Notes under the pieces: generated by a model
Databases searched by the model: none
Told to the model about the DNA's origin: nothing
Seen by the model: only the letters and a program-made list of their open reading frames with translations
Translations under genes and position numbers: made by a program
In this document: in pieces, positions 33,981-42,681 of the stretch
Layout: the number at the start of each line of letters is the position of its first letter
Position numbering within the stretch: the first letter of the stretch is position 1
Assembly: GCA_021161465.1 (NCBI GenBank)
Contig: JAGHAM010000004.1
Location: forward strand, 1-64,000
Length of the DNA stretch: 64,000 bases
Reading direction: 5' to 3'
Source of the DNA: Candidatus Iainarchaeum sp.
GTDB taxonomy: Archaea > B1Sed10-29 > WALL01 > JAGHAM01

Positions 33981-34940
33981 ATGATGTTATCCTTGGGCAA
34001 CGGGGTGCAGTATAAGGATTTGCTCTTTGACCCTACCAGAAAGGCAGCTGATGGATTAGTGCTCATATCGCATGCACATTCAGACCACGCTAGGCAACAT
34101 GATACGACTACAATTATGACACCAGAAACCTCAAAGATTACAGGGATAACAGGTAAGGTGTTGTCTTATGGGAAAACACACCAATTTGGGGAATTTAGGA
34201 TAACGCCATACCCGGCTGGGCACATAATTGGTTCAGCACAGTATCTAGTTGAGGATGGCAAAACTATAGTTTATACTGGAGATTTCAGACTAAAGGATAG
34301 CATACTCTTTCCAGGGGCTGAACCCCTTAACTGCGATGAGCTTGTCATAGAGTCCACATTTGGCTCGCCAGAGTATACCTTTCCTGACCCATATGATGTT
34401 TACAAAGATATGTCAGGTTGGGTGTCTAAAAACCACTCTAGGGGGCGGATAGTGCTAATTGGGGCATACTCCATTGGGAAGGCTCAAGAGATAACCCGAA
34501 TGCTGAACGAATATACGGCTATAACCCCTCTGGTTCACCCGAAAATAAAAGCAGTGAATGATACGAGTGTGTTATCTGGTGTCAAATTAGGGGACTACCT
34601 GTCATTGGATTCTGAGGAAGCAAGGGAGATTTCAAGAGAGCCATTTGTTGCCTTGCTACCCCACAGGATGATTTCTAGAAATACTATCGAAAGTGTCATG
34701 CTACAGACAGGGCGAGATGTGGTTGCATGTGTCGCGACTGGGTGGGCCGGGCGTTTCAGCAGGTTTAAGGCATTTCCATTAAGCGACCATGCTGACTTCA
34801 ATCAGCTCGTTGACTATGTAGAACACGCAGAACCCAAGAAGGTTTATACTACCCACGGTTTCGCAAAAACACTTGCAAGCCAGCTTAGTCATAAAGGATT
34901 CAATGCAAAGCCACTTGAAAAAGCCAACAGGCAGAGTTAG
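33981..34940 (+). CDS. Metallo-beta-lactamase fold nuclease-like protein
   Basis: The 319-aa protein has the MBL signature SHAHSDHARQHD (HxHxDH), then PAGHIIGSAQYLV (His) and YTGDFRLKD (Asp), and near the C terminus YTTHGFA (His). The order resembles the exonuclease-type MBL proteins related to the DNA-ligase-associated exonuclease and CPSF/Artemis group. No KH or full beta-CASP domain is evident. It is likely an RNA or DNA processing nuclease. A leaderless TATA (gcttaaata) lies upstream. Confidence 0.82.
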   Translation: MMLSLGNGVQYKDLLFDPTRKAADGLVLISHAHSDHARQHDTTTIMTPETSKITGITGKVLSYGKTHQFGEFRITPYPAGHIIGSAQYLVEDGKTIVYTGDFRLKDSILFPGAEPLNCDELVIESTFGSPEYTFPDPYDVYKDMSGWVSKNHSRGRIVLIGAYSIGKAQEITRMLNEYTAITPLVHPKIKAVNDTSVLSGVKLGDYLSLDSEEAREISREPFVALLPHRMISRNTIESVMLQTGRDVVACVATGWAGRFSRFKAFPLSDHADFNQLVDYVEHAEPKKVYTTHGFAKTLASQLSHKGFNAKPLEKANRQS

Positions 34941-35008
34941 GCAGCTTCCTTCAGGGGTGTAGTTTTTTATACCAGAACAAGATAACTCTTAATATTGAGG
35001 CGGTAGTT

Positions 35009-35512
35009 ATGGCTGAACTTAAGAAACAAGCGCATTTCAAGGATATCCCCAAGATTGTTGTATTGCATGCTATTGAATCTATATCGGCAGCATTGATACA
35101 GGATGCGAAATACAATTATGGGAGAGAGTTTGGATTTGATTCCAGCCTTGAGATGAAAGAGGCACAAGGCTTGGTTGAGTCATCAGTTAAATTTTTTCCA
35201 TACACCTACAATTTCAGGTGGTTGGTTGCCCCTGATGAAGGTGGTTATCTAGTTACGTTTATAGGCAAGACTCCTGGCAGCTGGTGGGAGTTTCTGTACT
35301 CAATGGACAAAAAGCTTGATAACCTCATGGAGACACAGTGGGCTGCCTTGATAAACTTTGGTATTGGCTATCTAACGGCTAAGTATTACACTAAGAGTGT
35401 TAAGTCGCCTGGCCCAACATCTCCACCAAAAGAGCACATAAAGAAGGCTAGAAACAAGCTGGTTCAGAAGATTGGTAAAGAACAAAAGAAGACACCCATC
35501 GATAAGAGATAG
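35009..35512 (+). CDS. Hypothetical protein, 167 aa
   Basis: Unrecognised. It contains a mildly hydrophobic segment (WAALINFGIGYLTAKYY, ~110-128) preceded by Trp-rich SWWEFLYSMDKK, and ends in a basic Pro/Lys tail (~130-167). It could be peripherally membrane-associated. It is followed after ~35 nt by the GNAT-like paralogue on the same strand. Confidence 0.6.
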   Translation: MAELKKQAHFKDIPKIVVLHAIESISAALIQDAKYNYGREFGFDSSLEMKEAQGLVESSVKFFPYTYNFRWLVAPDEGGYLVTFIGKTPGSWWEFLYSMDKKLDNLMETQWAALINFGIGYLTAKYYTKSVKSPGPTSPPKEHIKKARNKLVQKIGKEQKKTPIDKR

Positions 35513-35547
35513 AAACATATTAATAGTTTTTATTAATCAATCTTCTC

Positions 35548-36111
35548 ATGGTTTCTAAGAAGAGGATACACATTTTCAAGTTTAATCCAGATAGCAAAGA
35601 ACATCTGCAAGCTTTAAGGGAACTAGTTGAGGACAGCATGATGGACAGTGTTTTTGAAGATTACTTAACCAATGGTAAATCAGATAGACTGAATGGGCAT
35701 TCGTCATGGGTAACGAGTATGAAGGCTCACCTACAAAAGAAAGGCAAGGTAATAACCTATCTACAAAAGGTTGATGAAGAATACTCTGGTTTTATTACGG
35801 TTGAGCCAAAGAAGAAGGAGAAGAAGACGTTCGTTCATGACATATTTGTGCGACCAGAGTTCAGAGAAACATATGTTGAGGAATACCCAAAAGAGCTTGG
35901 CGGCCCACTCAAGAAAAGGCGTGAGCAGCCATTGATGCTTGCAGCGAAACTTTTACGGTATGTGGCAAAAACCCATGGATTCCCACTTGATGGGATATGG
36001 CTCCCGCCACACGGTGAAAGGGCTAACGAGAAGTATGGTGAAAAATATAACGCTGGCTATTTTAGATTACGGGGGATGAAAGCCAGACACAGAAAGAAAA
36101 GAGAAATCTAG
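35548..36111 (+). CDS. GNAT-like orphan protein (paralogue of 26323)
   Basis: This 187-aa protein aligns with the 26323 protein over most of its length. Shared elements are EYSGFITVEP, FVHDIFVRPEFRET, LMLAAKLLRYVAKTHG, EKYGEKYNAGYF and LRGMKARHRK. Conserved basic C-terminal residues (RHRKKR) suggest contact with nucleic acid or an acidic partner. The start is at ATG 35548 after TATA-like attaatagttttta. The 3' end overlaps the convergent gene at 36108 by four bases. Confidence 0.62.
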   Translation: MVSKKRIHIFKFNPDSKEHLQALRELVEDSMMDSVFEDYLTNGKSDRLNGHSSWVTSMKAHLQKKGKVITYLQKVDEEYSGFITVEPKKKEKKTFVHDIFVRPEFRETYVEEYPKELGGPLKKRREQPLMLAAKLLRYVAKTHGFPLDGIWLPPHGERANEKYGEKYNAGYFRLRGMKARHRKKREI

Positions 36112-36548
36112 TTTGAGAGGTCTATGGTGTGGCTTAGTCTCTCTCCTGTTTTTGGGTGGAACCCAAACAACACAAACTTGGCATTTTTCAAACCCTTTAA
36201 ATCAACCTTGCCCTTCAGCTCTTTTAGGACTTCTTTTGGGTTTATCTTGGACGGTTCTTCAATATACCTAAGGAATAGGCTGCCATAAGCGACTCTCGGC
36301 TTTAGTGGTTTCTTTGACATAGCGGTTTCTTTTATACCCTCAAAATAAGCTATGAAATATGGGTTGTCTTTTGTTGGCTCGTGACTGTATCTATTTATAG
36401 CTATTCTCTTGTCTCCAGTGTATCCTCTTGATGGGTCATTTATGAATTTGGATAGCTCAGAGGCTCTGCGCCAGCCTGGTCTCTTTCTCTCAAGCCTCTT
36501 TAGGTTTTCGAATACTACGCGCGTTTGTCCTCTGGGCTTTCCTGGCAT
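36108..36548 (-). CDS. Basic orphan protein, 146 aa
   Basis: Unrecognised. It has a highly basic N terminus (MPGKPRGQTRVVFENLKRLERKRPGWRR begins it) and a beta-rich C-terminal part (KFVLFGFHPKTGERLSH). It resembles the other Lys/Arg-rich orphans of this window in composition but not obviously in sequence. Confidence 0.6.
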   Translation of the reverse strand: MPGKPRGQTRVVFENLKRLERKRPGWRRASELSKFINDPSRGYTGDKRIAINRYSHEPTKDNPYFIAYFEGIKETAMSKKPLKPRVAYGSLFLRYIEEPSKINPKEVLKELKGKVDLKGLKNAKFVLFGFHPKTGERLSHTIDLSN

Positions 36549-36600
36549 AGTTTAAAGTTGTGCTCAGTGATTTAAAAGCATTTGTGTTTTTAGGAGGTTT

Positions 36601-36978
36601 TCATCGTCTGTTTTTGGACCTTGTTATCTCGCTAATCTCGACCAGGAGCGCGCCTTTGCATGCCAACCCTTTCTTTGCTTTCAGCTTTTTGCAAAGCTGG
36701 AACCATTTTCCCTCACTGAAGTATTTGCATTTTCCTGAGAATTGGTATCCCTCATAGTTCTTATCCCATGCAACTAAGGCCACATTGCTGTTGTCTTGGA
36801 TATTCTCCAAGGTTGTTTTCATGTAGGTGTCACACAAAAGTATCTTGTTTTTGCCTATTACTTTGTAGCAGGTAATTGCGATAACATGGGGCTTGCCTTT
36901 TTTCGTAGTAGCAAGAGCAATGGGTTTACCCTCTATGAGTTCTTTAATGTGAGGGCTAATTTCTTTCATGACTACCAT
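36601..36978 (-). CDS. Pyridoxamine 5'-phosphate oxidase-like FMN-binding protein
   Basis: A ~125-aa split-barrel protein. KPIALATTKKGKPHVIAI is the first flavin-binding hairpin, followed by NKILLCDTYMKTTLENIQDN and NVALVAWD. This matches the small PNPOx-like flavoprotein family of archaea. The PLP-oxidase active-site residues cannot be judged, so the activity (flavin reductase, heme or pyridoxamine related) is open. ATG 36978 was chosen; ATG 36969 is also possible. Confidence 0.75.
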   Translation of the reverse strand: MVVMKEISPHIKELIEGKPIALATTKKGKPHVIAITCYKVIGKNKILLCDTYMKTTLENIQDNSNVALVAWDKNYEGYQFSGKCKYFSEGKWFQLCKKLKAKKGLACKGALLVEISEITRSKNRR

Positions 36979-37097
36979 AACTAAAGGCACATATATAAAT
37001 CTTCTCGAGGCTGGTATGGTTAGTTCTATGCGTGCGGAGATGAGCTGGTGAGCTGCATTCGAAATGCTTAATTAGTTTCCTTTCTAAAAGTCAACAT

Positions 37098-38279
37098 ATG
37101 CTTGGAGAGGATTTTATTGATGTCGGGAAGAGAGTTAAGGAGGAAGGGCTCTCTAGGCTTAAAAAAATCCATAGTTATTATTTCCAATGCCTCAAGTTGG
37201 TTGATACAATTGAGGACCAGAAGTATAAAGCAGAGCAGCTGAAGGGGAGAGATTTAGTCATTAGGAATAAGCATGCTAAGAGGACAGCAAAAACCATAAA
37301 GAGGATAAACCAATTGTTTGGCGTGATAAATCAGTCATTCCTGAGGGGTGAGCTAAAAGATTTTGAGGGGAAAGCATTTGCTGTTGCAATCCAACAGTCA
37401 CTGAAGGAAGGGGTTTCATCAATTTCTAGGCCAACCTGTGCTACGTGCCACATACAAAGGCTTGAGCCCATGGCTGGAACCACGAGTGAAGCGAGGAAAG
37501 CCTTAAGCCAGCTGGATAAATTGGTTCTTTTGTATGAAGACTACGAGAAGAAAAGGCAGGCTCTGGATAAGAGGATAAAGGGGCTTAAGGGAGATATACA
37601 TAACATTGAGAATAAAATGAGGGAACTACAGAAAGTTAGCGAAACTCTAAAGGAAATAAAAGACAGTGATAAGCTGATTAAAGACTACGAGCAGTTGGGG
37701 CAGCTCTTGGAGAACTATGAGTCTATCAGAAGGAAGCGTTTGTCACTCCTTGCAACCAAACCTGTGCCGGATTTGGTGAAAGCATTTTATAGCGATAAAA
37801 AATCTGGTGAGATTGGTTTTCCTATACCAAATGACGAGAAAGCTTTAAAGGAACTTTCTGCTGTTGCCAGTCACGACTGCCCCAACTTTTCTGCAGGACA
37901 GCTACTTGAGTGTCTAACTTACAATGATAAAAAGCTATCTCATATGACCCCAGAACCAACAAAACTAAAGCAACTAGTCTTGGATAACCATAACTGGCTT
38001 TCAAGCGTAGATGGGCTACCCAATTCTGACTTCCTAAAGTTAACTATGGAGAGCTCAAAGGCAGATGTGGAAAAGGCCGGAGAGTTTCTGAGGGTTGACA
38101 AGGAGCTAATCGATGAAATAAAGAATCTGGTAGAAACTGTTGATGCTAAAGAAGCTGTAAGGGCTAAAAGTTTAATCTTAAAATCAAAGCAGGAGTCTAT
38201 GAGCCAGCTTAGGGAAAAATGGGAGAGCGCCAGCAAGGAGTTAGCTAATCTACTGAAGATAAAACAAAACTATTTCTAA
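37098..38279 (+). CDS. Coiled-coil orphan protein, 393 aa
   Basis: Unrecognised and almost entirely helical. Long heptad regions occur at ~145-230 (YEKKRQALDKRIKGLKGDIH; MRELQKVSETLKEIKD) and at the C terminus. A single CxxC-H motif (TCATCHIQRL) near residue 115 could bind a metal. There is no signal peptide or membrane span. It may be a cytoskeletal or scaffolding protein (inference). Confidence 0.62.
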   Translation: MLGEDFIDVGKRVKEEGLSRLKKIHSYYFQCLKLVDTIEDQKYKAEQLKGRDLVIRNKHAKRTAKTIKRINQLFGVINQSFLRGELKDFEGKAFAVAIQQSLKEGVSSISRPTCATCHIQRLEPMAGTTSEARKALSQLDKLVLLYEDYEKKRQALDKRIKGLKGDIHNIENKMRELQKVSETLKEIKDSDKLIKDYEQLGQLLENYESIRRKRLSLLATKPVPDLVKAFYSDKKSGEIGFPIPNDEKALKELSAVASHDCPNFSAGQLLECLTYNDKKLSHMTPEPTKLKQLVLDNHNWLSSVDGLPNSDFLKLTMESSKADVEKAGEFLRVDKELIDEIKNLVETVDAKEAVRAKSLILKSKQESMSQLREKWESASKELANLLKIKQNYF

Positions 38280-38281
38280 CC

Positions 38282-38815
38282 TCAAAGTTCTTTGACCACG
38301 AATTTTTTACCTTGCATTCCTTGTTTTGGGAACCCTAGGCAGATGGTCAGGTCCGCGTCAACCTCCAATTCTGTGCCAATACCCGTTGGCACATCGACAC
38401 TTACGATGAATACGCCTGCTTTCTTCCTGGCGTTTATTTCATTGACCAAACCCCTTATTGGTTCTCGCAGTTCCCCTTTGATGCCTATCCCAAGCAGGCA
38501 GTCGACTATGCAGTCAAAGCCATCTATAGAATCCACAAACCTATCTGGAGATAGCTTTTCTCTATTAATCTCGGCCTCTGTGGTTTTGGTTTCAAAAGGA
38601 GCATACACTTTCGAATCTGGCAGGTGTCGTGCAGCCGTGAAGCAATCACCCCCATTGTTGCCTGAGCCGCATATAAACACAATATTACTGCATACACCTT
38701 GTTTCATAAGCTTCTTTAGTTCCTCTGCCACAGCCTTCCCTGCGTGTTCCATAAGCTGTAGGTGGTCCTTGCCTTTCTCCCAGGCGCGCATCTCTTCAAC
38801 TGTAACGAATTTCAT
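38282..38815 (-). CDS. nnr: NAD(P)H-hydrate epimerase (YjeF N-terminal domain)
   Basis: The 177-aa protein carries the YjeF_N motifs VTVEEMRAWEK, LMEHAGKAVAEE, VFICGSGNNGGDCFTAARHL, DCIVDCLLGIG and VSVDVPTGIG. It repairs damaged NAD(P)H by epimerising NAD(P)HX. The C-terminal dehydratase domain usually fused to it is absent here. The start codon overlaps the stop of the upstream small gene by four bases (ATGA type), indicating translational coupling. Confidence 0.88.
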   Translation of the reverse strand: MKFVTVEEMRAWEKGKDHLQLMEHAGKAVAEELKKLMKQGVCSNIVFICGSGNNGGDCFTAARHLPDSKVYAPFETKTTEAEINREKLSPDRFVDSIDGFDCIVDCLLGIGIKGELREPIRGLVNEINARKKAGVFIVSVDVPTGIGTELEVDADLTICLGFPKQGMQGKKFVVKEL

Positions 38816-39009
38816 TTTTCTCCCTTCTGTAACATTCTAACCAATTCACTGAATTTTAGCATTCTGTGTTTTGGAAGTTCCTCCTCAAACTTACCTAAGT
38901 CCGCTTCTATGCTATTTGGTGATAGAAAGTGAATCATACCTACTTTATAGTCAATCTTACCAGCCCGCATTCCATCTACCATAAGTTTTGCAGTTGGCTC
39001 CTCGGGCAT
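38812..39009 (-). CDS. Hypothetical protein, 65 aa, coupled to NAD(P)HX epimerase
   Basis: Unrecognised small soluble protein (MPEEPTAKLMVDGMRAGKID...). ATG 39009 is preferred because an A/T-rich box (ttagataaat) about 20 nt upstream fits a leaderless message; an upstream start at 39057 is possible. It overlaps the epimerase start by four bases. Confidence 0.5.
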   Translation of the reverse strand: MPEEPTAKLMVDGMRAGKIDYKVGMIHFLSPNSIEADLGKFEEELPKHRMLKFSELVRMLQKGEK

Positions 39010-39158
39010 GTGATTTATTGATTTATCTAATTTAAAACTTTTGCACAGATAATACAAGTTGTAATGGTGTACCTACCATCCCTGTTTCATCTGCAGGATT
39101 TATTAATGATAGCTGTGTAACTAACACTTAGTGGTCAGGGATTAAAGGAGTTATAAAA

Positions 39159-39818
39159 ATGGCTGATATAGATTTAGAGGCTGCGAAGGAGAGGATTAGG
39201 AAAGCAGCACGTGGTGAGCGTAGTGAAACCACTGTTAAGCTATGGTTCGATATCCTGCCCAAAGATGTTCAGGAAAAACTTAGGAAGGATGATGAAATAA
39301 GGGATCTCCTACCGAAGTTATTTGAGGCCAAGCCAAAGGCGAGGCGCAGGTCTCCAAAAATCAAATTAGAGCCTGGCGAATTCTCATCGTTTATAGGTAA
39401 ACATGCTGATGATATAGTGCAATCCTATGATGCTCTGGTTGAAAAGATAAAAGAGCGTGGTAGGGGCTACAAGTATCGGAAGCCAACATGGTCGGAGTTT
39501 ATGGAAGAAATGGCCAATAGGGGTGTTCCTAAGGATGTACTTAGTCGTATGCAGAAGAGTTTCGGAAATCAGGAGAGGTATACCGGTAGGAAACTAAAGT
39601 TCATGTTCCAAAAATCCGCGGAAATCAGTGATGCTATACTGGAAGTAGCCTATAAACATGAGGCTAAGGACTTTAGGGTGGAAAGAATGTCATTGAGAGA
39701 ACTATCAAGGCACCCCCGCATAAAAACAGATATCACTACGCTAAAAAGGAATCTAAGAAAGATGAAAGAGGTTCCCGTTGTAAAGAAGTTTATACAACAC
39801 CATAAATACAGAGTGTAA
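39159..39818 (+). CDS. Basic orphan protein, 219 aa
   Basis: Unrecognised, helical and basic (RIRKAARGERSETTVKLWFD; AKPKARRRSPKIKL). It has a ribosome-binding-like aggag before the ATG. It is similar in composition to the orphans at 24173, 47285 and 61384, suggesting a lineage-specific set of DNA/RNA- or partner-binding proteins. No domain is recognised. Confidence 0.6.
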   Translation: MADIDLEAAKERIRKAARGERSETTVKLWFDILPKDVQEKLRKDDEIRDLLPKLFEAKPKARRRSPKIKLEPGEFSSFIGKHADDIVQSYDALVEKIKERGRGYKYRKPTWSEFMEEMANRGVPKDVLSRMQKSFGNQERYTGRKLKFMFQKSAEISDAILEVAYKHEAKDFRVERMSLRELSRHPRIKTDITTLKRNLRKMKEVPVVKKFIQHHKYRV

Positions 39819-40073
39819 TTGTTCTGCTTATCTTCTAACTCTCTTCCTGTGCCCTAGACATTTCTGTCATCAATACCCAACGTTCTTGATAGTTTTGAGA
39901 ACTTCTTCTCAACGTGTTTTTATCTATTCTTTGTATCTATATACGTGCTCTCTTGCTAATTCCTGGGATTCACAGGTTAGTATTACTGAGGCAGACATTT
40001 TAAGTTGGTAAATGAAAAATCTAAGAGGCTATCCCTTCAGATGCAAGGTAAAAGACTATTTGTTCATAAATTA

Positions 40074-41003
40074 TTAAGGCAGGCTTGAAAAGTTACCAAT
40101 CCCTGTCTTATCCATCCCTTTCACAAGTTCAACTAGACTCTTAATATCCCTTTCAACCTCTTCTGGTTTTGGTTTGCCGGCACTGATTACCGTGTATTTT
40201 CCTATACCTCTATCCGTAAGCTTTAGCTTAAAGCTTCGATTCACTAATGGTAAAATTGTCCTTCTTGTTCTTGAATCTAAGTAGCCTTTACATTTCACTT
40301 CATCGTTTGTTAAGACTAAAACTCTTGAATCAAACTTTGCATCCCCCGTTTTAGCTTCATTAAATCCAGAAGGTTTCTTGATAAATGACTCTATTAATGG
40401 TTTTGGTTTCATGTGTATTAAGAAATCACCATCTGGTTCTTCGTCCTCCTCATACTTTGTTACAAGTATAGATGTTTCATATATATCCATAAGCTCCCCA
40501 TAAGATATCCTACAGGGAAGCCTGCACAGTATATTATAGTTATCTATCCTTCCAGTTAGGATGTTAACACTTTCATCTTTGCCTTTAATCCTATCCCTCA
40601 AGCTTGATTTCTTTTTGTACACATATACTGTTCCACCAAAGTCTCTTGCAATCCTAATCAATCTTTTTATGACCCTCCAATCATTTTCAATGCCTACGGT
40701 AAGAGTCCATGGGAAAACGATAATGAGTATTGATAAGAGTAACAACCAAAAAACAATCTGTAGGCCTTCATTGCTCAAAAGTTTTGAACCATGAGCTATA
40801 CTGTTGTAAACTACTAGAGACCCGAAGGAAACCAAAAAAATGAAAATCAGCGTAAGCTTTATTCTTGATTTCATTTTTTCTTTCTTTGAAACAGTTCTAA
40901 ATACGTAGTCGCCTCTAAGGTCATATAATTTTGAGTCATCTGGAATCTCTATATAAACATTCCCAGCTAATACTCTCTTCATGGAATAATAGGAAACGTC
41001 CAT
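40074..41003 (-). CDS. Membrane protein with two central helices, 309 aa
   Basis: Unrecognised. A short N-terminal soluble part is followed by two membrane helices (ITLIFIFLVSFGSLVVYN-like segment near residue 50 and FWLLLLSILIIVFPWTLTV near 90) and a ~200-residue C-terminal soluble domain with basic and acidic patches. It begins eight bases after the stop of the upstream membrane-protein gene at 41012, so the two form a unit. Confidence 0.62.
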   Translation of the reverse strand: MDVSYYSMKRVLAGNVYIEIPDDSKLYDLRGDYVFRTVSKKEKMKSRIKLTLIFIFLVSFGSLVVYNSIAHGSKLLSNEGLQIVFWLLLLSILIIVFPWTLTVGIENDWRVIKRLIRIARDFGGTVYVYKKKSSLRDRIKGKDESVNILTGRIDNYNILCRLPCRISYGELMDIYETSILVTKYEEDEEPDGDFLIHMKPKPLIESFIKKPSGFNEAKTGDAKFDSRVLVLTNDEVKCKGYLDSRTRRTILPLVNRSFKLKLTDRGIGKYTVISAGKPKPEEVERDIKSLVELVKGMDKTGIGNFSSLP

Positions 41004-41011
41004 ACTTTAAA

Positions 41012-41800
41012 TTATTTAGTCCTCTTTCCAACATTTTTAATGGTTTCGAAAGCCCTGTTTGCGAATTCATCGCTTACCTGAATCCAGTGTGTTAGCCACT
41101 CACCAACACTCATAGCTGGCTGGACTACAGTTTTAACAGCTTTGCTACTGTTTATGCCTTTAATAGTTTTGGCTGTTTTTGATATCTCTCCACCACGCGA
41201 GGCAACCCTCCCTGTAGCAGACAATCCTCTTGCTGATACTCCCTGACCTTTAACCAAAGCGCCTTGTGTTTTTGCTAGAGCACTTTCAGTCCTAACAGCA
41301 AGGCCTTCAACTCTGGTTACCATACCCTGAAGTCTTGCCAGCCTTGTTATAACAGCAAGGCCACCAAGGATAGGAAGTAGTTCAGTCACAAGTATAAACC
41401 CATCTATGCCGTCAGCCGTGTTTTCGTTTCCATGGTAAAATTCAACCGAGCGCCAGAGCAGGTATGCAATACCTGACGCGCTGAGTAAGATTGTGCCTAC
41501 CATTATTACTTGCTCATCTTCCAGAAAACTTGCCCAGACTAAAACAAAGGCGCCAGAAACAGCTAAAGTAGTCATAGCCTTGTATGGCTCATAAAGTGAT
41601 TCTTTCAAGAAATTTCCCATGCGGTGCAGTTTAAAGACAACTCGTAATGCACCAAGAACAAGCATTAAAATCCTGCTGATAGTCCTCAAGGGGTGTCTTA
41701 TCACCCAGAAGATACCCTTAACTAGCTCAATGAGGGACTTCCCCCATCCTTTAAAGACGCGAACCACGCCACGCGCGAATCGCCCCAAAACTTTTTGCAT
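41012..41800 (-). CDS. Polytopic membrane protein, 262 aa
   Basis: Unrecognised. Membrane segments lie around LRTISRILMLVLGALRVVF, MTTLAVSGAFVLVWASFL, VIMVGTILLSASGIAYLLW and ILVTELLPILGGLAVITRL. A Gly/Ala/Ser/Val-rich soluble region with short repeats (ALAKTQGALVKGQGVSARG) follows. It is first gene of a two-gene unit with 40074. Confidence 0.62.
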   Translation of the reverse strand: MQKVLGRFARGVVRVFKGWGKSLIELVKGIFWVIRHPLRTISRILMLVLGALRVVFKLHRMGNFLKESLYEPYKAMTTLAVSGAFVLVWASFLEDEQVIMVGTILLSASGIAYLLWRSVEFYHGNENTADGIDGFILVTELLPILGGLAVITRLARLQGMVTRVEGLAVRTESALAKTQGALVKGQGVSARGLSATGRVASRGGEISKTAKTIKGINSSKAVKTVVQPAMSVGEWLTHWIQVSDEFANRAFETIKNVGKRTK

Positions 41801-41936
41801 TCAATATTATTGCATAGTTTGCCTATAAAAAGATTATCTCCGTTGAGAGGAATCATCGAAGTAGGCTTATAAGGACCATGAGAAACTGCAACATTGACGG
41901 AAGATTTATATTGTTACATAAAATAGGACTTGATCT

Positions 41937-41996
41937 AAGTTGAGGGCGTAGATCTTCACGTGCGTGAGTAGGTTCCTTCTCTATTAAATTCAACTT
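41937..41996 (+). other. Possible structured RNA or stem-loop in an intergenic gap
   Basis: AAGTTGA (41937-41943) and TCAACTT (41990-41996) pair across a 46-nt interior that includes a CACGTGCGTG hairpin. A TATA-like element (acataaaatagg) lies just upstream. The gap (41801-42014) otherwise shows no gene. This may be a small RNA or the 5' leader of the protease gene; support is weak. Confidence 0.25.
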
Positions 41997-42014
41997 CGAA
42001 TAAAATTAGGGTAT

Positions 42015-42641
42015 ATGTCTTCCAGTATCCGTTCTGAAAAACGAAGAAGATTTGAATTTGCCAGTTTCCTGTTCTTCTTTCTCTCTAGTGCTTTATTGGC
42101 GATGCCAGTATACCCTATATCCCACGAGCTCGGTCACTACATAATTGCTTGCTCGTTCGATTGTTCCAAGGTTGAAAAGTTGAACATACTTTTAACATGG
42201 AATTCGCTCTTTACACCAAGAGGCAATATGTATGTTAAATTCAGGGAGGATTATCCTTTTGGGTATCCCACATGGCAATCGATTTTAATAGCAATAGGGG
42301 GATTCTTAGCAGAAGCAACGGTGATACTCTTAGGTTCGCTTGCTTTTCTGCTCATTCGAAATTTCAGACTCCGTCAGTTTTTATTTGGCTTCATCTTCTG
42401 GGGAATGCTTGAGACCACCTTGGTTTCTCCTTTGACACTCCCAAGTGCATTAGTGGATTTTGCTGTGGTGCTTAAGACAGATTTTGGTCTTAGTGGGATT
42501 ACCCTCTCTGGAGCATTATTACTTATCTTCACGGCTATACTAGTTCTCTGGCTTATACTTGCAGTTAGGTTGATAGAGAAAACTAAGCTTGAGCCATTAG
42601 CGACTTTGCTGTCAAAAATAAAGAAGAAAGCACGTTGGTAG
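42015..42641 (+). CDS. M50-like membrane metalloprotease, 208 aa
   Basis: The protein has about five membrane helices. The first contains or ends in PISHELGHYIIAC, giving HELGH (HExxH) at about residue 38 as in site-2-protease-type M50 enzymes. A second ligand (normally an NxxPxxxLDG-type motif) is not obvious; LPSALVDFAV is the nearest candidate. It may be a minimal or divergent peptidase. Confidence 0.55.
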   Translation: MSSSIRSEKRRRFEFASFLFFFLSSALLAMPVYPISHELGHYIIACSFDCSKVEKLNILLTWNSLFTPRGNMYVKFREDYPFGYPTWQSILIAIGGFLAEATVILLGSLAFLLIRNFRLRQFLFGFIFWGMLETTLVSPLTLPSALVDFAVVLKTDFGLSGITLSGALLLIFTAILVLWLILAVRLIEKTKLEPLATLLSKIKKKARW

Positions 42642-42681
42642 TACTGTGTCAAATCTATCCTGCAGTACCATTTGAGACTTT

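Noticed and set aside
39819-40073. Box C/D sRNA or small gene in this gap
   Set aside because: A TGATGA occurs on the minus strand but no D/D' CTGA boxes at the right spacing follow, and no coding frame is convincing. I see nothing certain here.
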